Assembly: GCF_037392515.1 (NCBI RefSeq)
Contig: NC_090280.1
Location: 27,533,118-27,597,117 of the forward strand
Origin: Haliotis asinina
Lineage: Eukaryota > Mollusca > Gastropoda > Lepetellida > Haliotidae
Direction: 5' to 3'
DNA length: 64,000 nt
The translations under genes and the position numbers were made by a program. Under the pieces are notes generated by a model that saw only the letters and a list, made by a program, of their open reading frames with translations, was not told the origin of the DNA and did not search any database. This document shows positions 56,633 to 64,000 of the stretch, piece after piece. The first letter of the stretch is position 1. Each line of letters begins with the position of its first letter.

Positions 56633-57316
56633 AACTTGCAAAGTTAACATGATACTTTCTACCAAAATATTAACACATTGCCCCAACAGACCAACGTGAT
56701 TGTCCCCTTATCTTGACTTGCCTCATTAAAGGGCAAGAATTACTATCCACCCATGGGCTTAGCATTCGGTACAGCCTTGGAACAAGCTATCGTTATGGTA
56801 TAAACAACATCGTGTCGCAACCCATCTCGCTATAACGCGAGTAAACGCATGACGCCCGAAAAACAGTAATCCGACGATTGAACTGTTATCCTTGTTCAAA
56901 GCATATTGTGTTAGTAAATGTGACTGTCCAAACGTTGTACACAGGTTTATTGTCATGTATATTTTGTCGTATGTAATTTATGGGACGTCAGGATATTCTG
57001 ATGACACATTCCCCTGACATCGCCAGTGTCGTTGATGTCATGCGACATATGCCATACACCGCCGACTTTGTCCAAGACAACAATACGCCCGTTCAGTGTG
57101 AAGCGACACGAGCAAAGGTCGAGATATTTATAAGTGGTTCACAATGTGTACTACACATACATTCAGTGACGGAAAGGGGGCGGTGACACAACGTCACCGC
57201 AGTAGAGGATCGTGGAGGCGATCTGTCCGTCCTAGAACTATCTAAGGCATTGGTTATTTCACATGGCCGTGAAACTGACAGTCGGAGTTCTTAACATAAC
57301 AACCGATCTGCTCATA
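56633..57316. other. Unassigned stretch
   Basis: Nothing recognised; frames under 70 codons. Confidence 0.45.
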
Positions 57317-57472
57317 GGGAGTGAGTATAGTTTTACGCCGCCTATAACACTATTCAAGCAATATCAGCGGAGAGGATACAGAAGTGGACTTCATACATTG
57401 CAGGTATGTGGGAAATCGAACTGGTATCAGGCGTGACGAGGGAACACGCTACCTACTACACTACTATCTCCT
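57317..57472 (-). mobile_element. Family A SINE, full length
   Basis: Shows 'gagtgagtatagttttacgc', 'ggatacagaagtggacttca', 'tatgtgggaaatcgaactgg' and 'cgtgacgagggaacac'. A family B crumb ('atcgagcctgatctttcaat') follows at about 57490-57570. Confidence 0.85.
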
Positions 57473-57584
57473 TAAAACCTTAACCTAATCATCGAGCCTG
57501 ATCTTTCAATCGATTCATTCGTCTTGTACAGGTTGCTGTGGATCTTAATTCTTACCCGTAATACTGACTGGTGAAATATCTGGG

Positions 57585-57718
57585 GGGCGAGGCAGGTTTG
57601 TTTTACGCCGTTGTTAGCAGTGTTCCGGCAGTATCACAGCAGGGACATCAAATATGCGGATTGAAACCTGGATGTTCGGTGTAACGAGCGAACACTTTAA
57701 CCACAAGGCTACCTCACC
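57585..57718 (-). mobile_element. Family A SINE
   Basis: Shows 'gtttgttttacgccgttgtt', 'cagtatcacagcagggacat', 'gtgtaacgagcgaacacttt' and 'accacaaggctacctcacc'. Confidence 0.85.
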
Positions 57719-59199
57719 AACTCCATGTGGGGAAGATGTTTCCTTAGCGCGCGAGTGTCGCCTCGGATCATTTTGTTGGAACCTATTGTACAATAACCGC
57801 AGCAGCTATCGGGGATCGTGTCACCAGACATCTAATCGTCACCTTCTGAGTTCAGAAACATGATTAATGAATAAATATGGATGCGAAGATGTATAAGTGT
57901 ACCACTACGCTAGACTGCCAGATACAGTTGACGGGACTGTCAGGAGAATTGATACGCCACCGCGTGGGGGCAGTAGTCATGGCGACAAGCTGATCGGTTG
58001 ATGCTTCGATGTGGAAAGGTTCATACGAGATAGATACTGATATGAGGTCCTGGCGACATACCTGACACCTGACCGAGGCACATGTTTGCGGTTGTTGGAT
58101 GAGATAACAAGTTGTCGTCTGCTCGCATGTGTACTAGGAGCATCGAAATGCAGACGTGACGCTCGTAGACGCTGTTCAATACTGTAGATATGGTATGTGG
58201 ATCCTGTTCATTCAAAGACTTGTTGATTGATCAGTTTGTCATGGTTAGAAGTTGAGTTCCAGAGTTTGGTTGTTTGGTGGAGACATTTGAGGGAGAACGC
58301 AATTATACCGTCCAAGTTTGCAGAAGCCTGCACGACATATTGAAGTACCTCAAGTATTTGAAAGTAATTACTGTTCACTCAGTCAAGTGTTTAGTCTTTG
58401 CTGCGCGAAGTTTAAACACCAAGGACAGGCGGGTTTACAGAACCCTGTGCTTGTCCAGGGAGCTTCAACGCGAATTTGACGTTCAGTTGACCATCGATCG
58501 TGCGTTATGTAGGGTATTGTTCCAAGTACCAGTCACCAGTCTTGCCTGGTCTTGACTCGAGTATTTTCAGAACACACACGTGCGAAGTGGCAAACTGACG
58601 GAAAACGTGGAAACAAAACGGAAAACAAAAGCAACGACTACTCGAATTCCTAGAGTCTGTATATCATGTCAAATCCGACTGATGAAAAGGTAGCTAATCC
58701 AGATGACATACATCATTGTGGCAATTCAGCTGTCGCATGTAGATCTTTATAGAGGAACAACCTCTGAAGTAGATAATGATTGATCTAGGGAGAACTGTTT
58801 GCTGACCTCCACGTACTTCCACCAGCTGACGGGGCGTGTCAACAGCCTGACCATTCCATGTTCCGCGGACACAGGGAGTGTACACAAGTGCATCATGCTC
58901 TCTGTGACATTAGATGATGGCAGATGGCTCGCCTATCGATGCAGCTAATGAGGGGCTTGATAGTGAGAACTATTCCAAATCCTAACCTTGTGAAAAGTTG
59001 AAAATTGAAATTCCTAATAGATCAAATTAATTTAATTATTTATTGTTTTCACTACTGCTGCTGCTCCTCCTCCTACTACTACTACTACTACTACTACTAC
59101 TATCAGCAGGAGCTGCAGCAGCATCAGTGTTATCTTTTCCAATTTGTGTGATGAGACATATGTCTTTAAGCTATCTCGTTGTAGCTTGTCTCTTGGAGA
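57719..59199. other. Unassigned stretch with trinucleotide tract
   Basis: A (CTG)/(CTC)/(ACT)n tract lies at 59051-59102. I see no exon here, although upstream non-coding exons or the promoter of the transporter gene could lie here or further left. A 93-codon + frame (58274-58555) shows no domain. Confidence 0.45.
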
Positions 59200-59372
59200 T
59201 GGGGTAGGGCAGTGATGAGAGTCAGCGAATTATGATATGTTCTGGTGTTCCCCACTGTGATATTGCTGTAACAATGCATTAAGTTGTGTAAAACGTCACT
59301 CTCTGACTCACTGTTCAACAGGACACTAAGCAATATTACAGGTGCAGGTCTGAACCGGACAATCCAGTAATG
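59200..59372. mobile_element. Decayed family A and family B fragments
   Basis: 59200-59312 (+) retains 'gttctggtgttccccactgt' and 'gatattgctgtaacaatgca'. 59313-59372 (-) retains 'gcaatattacaggtgcaggt' and 'aaccggacaatccagtaatg'. They lie just upstream of the first transporter exon. Confidence 0.65.
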
Positions 59373-59475
59373 TTGTTGAGGGCCAATATTTTTGCCATGA
59401 TTCCCTTAGGTAAATCTAAACTGAATGAAGACCTATAATTGGCAATGAATTATGAATGCTTTGTTTCTTTTGCAG

Positions 59476-59784
59476 GGTGTACCATGATCTAAACAGTGGC
59501 ACTTGTGATAATGACACGAGCAATTGACTCCAATGATGACTGCTGTTGTAAGGACAAGTGTGAGGAGGAGGAGGACGTTCCCGCGCCCTCTCGAGGCAAT
59601 GGCCCTCCCGATGGAGGCTGGGGATGGATGGTTGTCCTTGCCTCTCTGCTGTGCAACATCATCGTTGACGGCATCTGCTTCACCATCGCCACCTTTGAAC
59701 AGCAGTTGATGAGTCAGTTTGACTGCAACCATGCACAGGCAGCTCTCATCCCCTCCTTGTTGGCAGGGTGCTACCTCACTGTGG
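59476..59784 (+). CDS. Transporter exon with start codon (coding from 59511)
   Basis: A pyrimidine-rich acceptor ('tttgtttcttttgcag') ends at 59475, so this is probably not the first exon of the mRNA. The ATG at 59511 opens MTRAIDSND; an upstream ATG at 59484 gives only Met-Ile-stop. A frame extension to 59496 would need a GTG start and is not adopted. The Glu-rich segment EEEED precedes the DGGWGW motif and TM1 (about 40-62). The donor is G|GTGAGT after 'cactgtgg'. Confidence 0.88.
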
Positions 59785-62700
59785 GTGAGTAGGAATCCCT
59801 TTGCACAAGCGGTCACAATTCTTGTCATGATCTATGCAATACTTGATACACGTGTTCAGGTCCAGTCATGTGGAAATGTTAGAAATATATCAGAGGAGGT
59901 TCTGTAGGAATGTATGGTCAAGGATGCATGTTCATAGTGGCTGTTTCATAGGCGAATCCCCTCCTTTGTCCTGAAGGTTTATGAAACGACTGTTGAAACT
60001 CTCGCGAAAATGAAGTGTGCACCCCGCCCCCTCAGAGAATCATAGCAACTGTAAGTTCAAAGTTAAAGAGTAGAGTATTATCCTCCACATATTATGAACC
60101 CATTTCAATCCACACAGGTCCACTGGTTAGTGCCCTGGCCTCAAAATATGGTTGTCGGAAGGTGACCATCCTCGGCAGCCTCATCGCAACGTCAGCCTTC
60201 CTGCTCAGCACCCAAGCCAGCAGTATTCAGATGATGGTCGTAACACTCGGAATCATGGGAGGTAGGTTGGTTGTCTGGGTAGGTTCCAAATGGAGGATTC
60301 AGAATATTTTAAGATGTCTCCACCATGGTATTTCCCTTTCAGAACATATTGAATGAAATCAATAATTTGAAGCAGAGCTCGACAGTTTGCATTGCATGTC
60401 TTTGTTTGAAATAACACATGAAGAATTTTCTTATTAATATATGTTTGATTTGCAAATTTTGCTCAGTCTCGTCTTTGATGGAAGATAAAGTTTTGTGGTT
60501 TCTAATCAGCTCCATCAGAGGCTATTCAAGATGACGGGGAATTTTATCATGTGATGGATAGCATTATCAATATGATGCATCAGTGCAATATATTTGCAAT
60601 ATATTATCAAGTTGGAACAACTTGCAGTAAAATGTTTCTATCGGGCCAAAGTCTATGCTTAAAAAACATTTCATTCAGTTCCCCAAAACTTTAGATCATG
60701 TTTCCATTTGTGTTTATGTAAACCAACATGAAATTAACAGGACACTTCCTTCATGTCAGTGTATGACTTCCTAAGCTAAATAAATAAATCTATGTGTGTT
60801 TCATTTCAATTTTTTAAGATTGAAAGTTTCAATATTGTCTTTGTCTGTTTCCACATTTGTTAATATCATATACGTGTATTACAAGCAAGATGTCTTAATA
60901 CACAAAATCACTTCTAACATATGACATCTGTGTCATACACGCAGAGAATAATATACCATTTTAAAAAAGTAGCAGATATTGAATTTAAAAGATTGATAAA
61001 ATACAAATGATGAAGCCCAGGAGGAAACAAATAATGAGGAGAAATTAGGGGAAAATGTGACAATTTATTCCATTCCTTTGGAAATGTTTCATCTCTATAC
61101 TTTTTCTCATATGTATTGACATTGGCTAGTGGTATACCGACAAAATCTAACATCCCCTACGTTTTAATGGTATTTATGTATATATTCACTTACAACCCAT
61201 AAATCACTGTTTGTGTTGCAGGTATTGGGTTTGGCATGATTTACCTCCCAGCTATTGTGACCGTTGGCTTCTGGTTTGAGAAGAAGCGTGCATTTGCAAC
61301 AGGTATAGCAGTGTGTGGATCTGGCGTTGGAACGTCCATCTTTGCACCGTTTGTCAACTACCTTGTTGAAGAGTATCGTTGGCAGGGTGGACTCACCATC
61401 CTGGCAGGAGTTATCTTAAACTGTGTCGTGTGTGGGGCACTATTCAGACCTCTCGACAAAACTCCTCAGAGAATTCCCCGCAGGATGGTTGAGATTCAGC
61501 GAGGATCGATCATGAAAGCCCTGATTGAGGAAAAGAAGCGACAGAGAACAATCTCCAATGGATCTTTGGATAACTGTATTATTACTAAAGACAACCGCCT
61601 CATCAAGATCGACCCCTCGTTCTTCGAGGCAAAGCGGAACAACTCGTTTATTGCTAGGTTTAAGGAGTCACTAGGTTTCAGCACGAAGAGTTTGGACAAG
61701 AGTAAGCAGAGCCTGGTTATTCCCAGTATTAAGATTGACCACCATGTGTCTAATGGCAACTGTGCTGGCTCCCAGCCTCTCAGCCCCATCTACAGACCCA
61801 GTGCCAAACACACGTCTCAGTCTTCCCTGTCCACAAGCAGCGACAGCGGCTGTAACATGACCCCGGAGTTCATCCTCACTGCCAAGAGCTGTGACATCAT
61901 CCCAGGGGCAGTGCGGTCTTCACAAGACTTGGAATTAAATTCATGCACGCAGAGCATGAAATCTGTGAACTGTCCTGCGATGGGAGCAAGTGTGATAAGT
62001 ATCCAGGTCGTCCCGACCCCACCAACCACACGGTCACGTCATCGAGCGTATAGGTCCTCCTCGTCACGCTCCATTGCATATGCGAGTTCAGGGAACATGC
62101 ACCCTTCGAGTATTGTGTCGGGGAGCGTCATGAGCATACCCCAGTATAGTGTGCAGACTATCGATCAGTACGAGGAGAAGCAGTCCACCTTGAAGAAAAT
62201 CTTCTATCTTCTCAAGGAGATGTTTGATTTCCATTTGCTGAAGAGTCCAATGTTTGCACTCCTAGTGTTTGCCAGTATTCTCAGCATGTTGGGTAAGTAC
62301 TCGTTTTATCTCCTACTGTATATTCCGTCATGTTGTACCTCCTCTGTGGTGTAGTAGTTATAGTGTCAGCCTGGAGAGCAGAAGGTCACAGGTTCAATCC
62401 CTGGACGAGTCAGACCAAAATACCGAAAGATTCATCATACCAAAATATGGTACTTGTTGGTCCCTGCTTGGAGCTTGGCATTAATGGGTACAACAAGGAC
62501 TGGTTGTCTTGGAGTCAGTATGTGTCTGAGCAGGGTATTCATGCTTAAATGTGGCATGTTTCTCAGTGAGCTAGCACTGTAAAACTAGCTATAGTCTGGG
62601 TTAGAACAAACTGTCACACATACCATTGCACGTCATCATGTGAGCAAAATTTACCCCCATTTCACCTCCCGATTCATGTTATTTCTCAGATGACTGGGAG

Positions 62701-64000
62701 GTGGGTTCAGGGTTGGCAATCCAGAGGTGGGTGCAGGGTTGCACACCCCCTCTTTTGTCCTGAGAGTTTGTTATATGACCTATGAAAATGAAGTTTGCCA
62801 TCAAAGTAAATAATGCCCATCATGTGGTGTTCACATAGAGTATGTATTCACATAGAGTATGTATTCACATAGAGTATGTATTCACATAGAGTATGTATTC
62901 ACATAGAGTATGTATTCACATAGAGTATGTATTCACATAGAGTATGTCCCTGTGAAGTGGAGTTCAGTGCTATATAAATAGCCAAGTATTATTATAAGTT
63001 TCTTTCTTTTCCAGCTTTCTTTATCCCGTTCTTCTTCCTGAAAGACAAGGCAGCGATGGAGTCAATCAGTAAGGCAGAGGGTGCGCTGATCTTGACAGTC
63101 ATTGGCATCACCAACACCCTCGGACGCATCATCAGCGGTTGGGTCGCCGACCGGCCATGGGCAGATCCTCTCCATCTTAACAACATGGCACTTATCATCG
63201 CAGGGATCGCAACACTGATGGTACCGATGTGTCACTCGTATGTCTCACTGGCTATCTATGGCACCACCTTTGGGTTGTGTGTTGGTAAGTTCACATAGGA
63301 AGGTTTTAGTTTAGTTTGCAATTGTGTTTAGGATCTGTTGATAATTAATGGCTTGGGGGTGAAGATGATTTTAGGGTTTTTTTAGAGGGATGTCACTCAT
63401 TTTGTACTCATGTACTTAGGAAGTCGGCAATTTTGTACAAACGTAAGCTTCAGAGATAAGGGGAGAGGGGAGTCATTAATTTTGTACATGATATGCAAGG
63501 TGGGTAGGGGGTAGGTAATTCTCATTGTACAGGCGTCTGCATTAAAATCACCATTACATAGAGGGGCCAAAATATGGAAAACACTGGTCCAAACTTTCAC
63601 TTCGTAATATCTGTTTGATGGAAATGATGACAAAGGCATGTAACAAAACTTACAAAATCTGAGTTCCTGTTGTCAGTTGTTACAACCATAAAATTTCGCG
63701 ACCTTCTGATCAAGTTTGGACACTAGTGACCAATGGTCAGCAGGCTGATAAAGCCATGTTGTCATCTGAGGGGATGATTCCATGCCATGCTTTACCCTGA
63801 GAAAACTGTCAATTTGTCAGTTTTGTTTGTGGTATTTTGCAGTTTTCCTTCACAGATTCTTACATTGCCAAATGTTTCTCCACAGCGGTCTTTGTTTCTC
63901 TGAGGTCCATCCTCCTCGTGGACCTCCTGGGCCTTGACCAGCTGTCCAAGTCGTTTGGGATCCTCATGCTGTTTCAAGGTGTGGCCTCCATGGCTGGCCC
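59511..64000 (+). CDS. SLC16 (monocarboxylate transporter-like) protein, 3' incomplete
   Basis: A 12-TM major-facilitator transporter of the plasma membrane; family members move monocarboxylates, thyroid hormone, aromatic amino acids or other solutes, and the substrate cannot be read from this sequence. Joined exons 59511-59784, 60118-60261, 61222-62292, 63015-63284 and 63886-64000+ give 624 residues. The SLC16 signature DGGWGW is at residues 34-39, before TM1. The second family motif, GFWFEKKRAFATGIAVCGSG, is at 155-174 (TM5 entry). TM1-6 end near 214, followed by a loop of about 260 residues rich in Ser, then TM7 (about 478-500). In TM8 the conserved Arg is R534 (ITNTLGR), while the acidic residue four positions earlier in MCT1-type proteins is N530. 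That favours a non-MCT1-4 subgroup. All introns are GT..AG and in the same phase. The last TMs lie past the edge. Confidence 0.92.
59785..60117 (+). other. Transporter intron, 333 bp
   Basis: GTGAGT ... CACACAG boundaries; phase 1. No repeat recognised inside. Confidence 0.85.
60118..60261 (+). CDS. Transporter exon, TM2-TM4 part
   Basis: 144 bp, residues 92-139, starting GPLVSALASKYGCRKV. The G-x-x-x-D/R-K/R-x-G/R-R/K type loop between TM2 and TM3 is represented by SKYGCRK. The donor is G|GTAGGT. Confidence 0.9.
60262..61221 (+). other. Transporter intron, 960 bp
   Basis: GTAGGT ... TGTTGCAG. AT-rich; no gene or clear repeat inside. A 79-codon minus-strand frame (60914-61153) has no recognisable domain. 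Confidence 0.85.
61222..62292 (+). CDS. Transporter exon, TM4-TM7 with the long central loop
   Basis: 1,071 bp in one exon. It encodes the second family motif, TM5, TM6 (ending VVCGALFRPLDK) and the whole central loop. The loop carries basic stretches (EEKKRQR), Ser-rich runs (SSLSTSSDSGCN, RSSSSRS) and many possible phosphorylation sites. TM7 (MFALLVFASILSMLG) is cut by the donor G|GTAAGT. Confidence 0.92.
62335..62540 (+). mobile_element. tRNA-headed SINE-like element inside the intron
   Basis: Head 'ctgtggtgtagtagttatag' is followed by 'aggtcacaggttcaatccc', B box-like (GGTTCAATCC). The body lacks the A/B shared tail, so it is a different, third or fourth SINE type. The 3' end is not defined. 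Confidence 0.6.
62830..62947. repeat. 17-bp minisatellite, 7 copies, in intron
   Basis: Units of 'ttcacatagagtatgta' repeat without change and end about 67 bp before the exon that starts at 63015. Confidence 0.95.
63015..63284 (+). CDS. Transporter exon, TM7 end to TM9/10
   Basis: 270 bp, residues 497-586. Encodes IPFFFLKDKA, TM8 with ITNTLGRIISGWVADRPW (R534) and two further hydrophobic segments (MALIIAGIATLMVPM and LAIYGTTFGLCVG). The donor is G|GTAAGT. Confidence 0.92.
63285..63885 (+). other. Transporter intron, 601 bp
   Basis: GTAAGT ... CTCCACAG. Nothing recognised inside. Confidence 0.88.
63886..64000 (+). CDS. Transporter exon, TM10-11 part, cut by window edge
   Basis: Encodes AVFVSLRSILLVDLLGLDQL and FGILMLFQGVASMAGP. 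The VDLLGL...FGxLxLFQGxA...GP pattern is characteristic of the SLC16 C-terminal half. The frame is open at the edge. Confidence 0.93.

Larger units (their letters stand above)
62293..63014 (+). other. Transporter intron, 722 bp
   Basis: GTAAGT ... TTTTCCAG. It carries a tRNA-headed SINE and a 17-bp tandem repeat close to the acceptor. Confidence 0.88.

Noticed and set aside
59496..59510. Upstream start for the transporter at 59496
   Set aside because: It would need a GTG start codon; the ATG at 59511 is in the same frame and is the sensible start in an animal gene.

Overview
The window is eukaryotic DNA, most likely from a marine gastropod mollusc. The reasons are one intron-containing gene with GT..AG junctions, no compact gene arrangement, very many short tRNA-headed retroposons, and abundant micro- and minisatellites. 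The recurring repeat reading 'gtttagttttacgccgc' is one I associate from memory with abalone (Haliotis); that genus call is an inference, not a search result.

Layout. From 1 to about 59.2 kb I find no host protein-coding gene that I can support. The sequence is a mosaic of two SINE families that share a 3' tail (called here family A, with a clear tRNA-like head, and family B, longer with a degenerate head), tandem repeats of 17-102 bp units, and DNA-transposon debris. The transposon-type pieces are: a 5'-truncated, frameshifted non-LTR retrotransposon ORF2 C-terminus (10.8-11.6 kb); a PIF/Harbinger-like transposase fragment (13.8-14.1 kb); a 613-bp terminal-inverted-repeat element sitting inside a family B SINE (32.8-33.5 kb); and two hairpin MITEs (44.2 and 56.3 kb). 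In the SINE entries, the strand is the one that ends in the shared 3' tail.

The most remarkable structure is at 17,244-20,046. Five direct copies of a 297-bp unit turn around at a single point and continue as four inverted copies, making arms of 1,262 bp that differ at one visible base. The whole block is bracketed by a 12-bp direct repeat. Each unit carries a tRNA-like sequence with good Pol III A and B boxes, and its only T-run of four or more lies just before the next tRNA-like head, so each unit looks like one Pol III transcription unit of about 290 nt.

The one convincing host gene is at the right end on the + strand: an SLC16-family (monocarboxylate transporter-like) gene, with coding exons at 59511-59784, 60118-60261, 61222-62292, 63015-63284 and 63886 to beyond the window edge. 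The splice phases are consistent throughout. The other ordered signal in the apparently gene-free part is an excess of the exact palindrome TGACGTCA, at least 14 sites in the window and nine of them between 33.7 and 40.9 kb.
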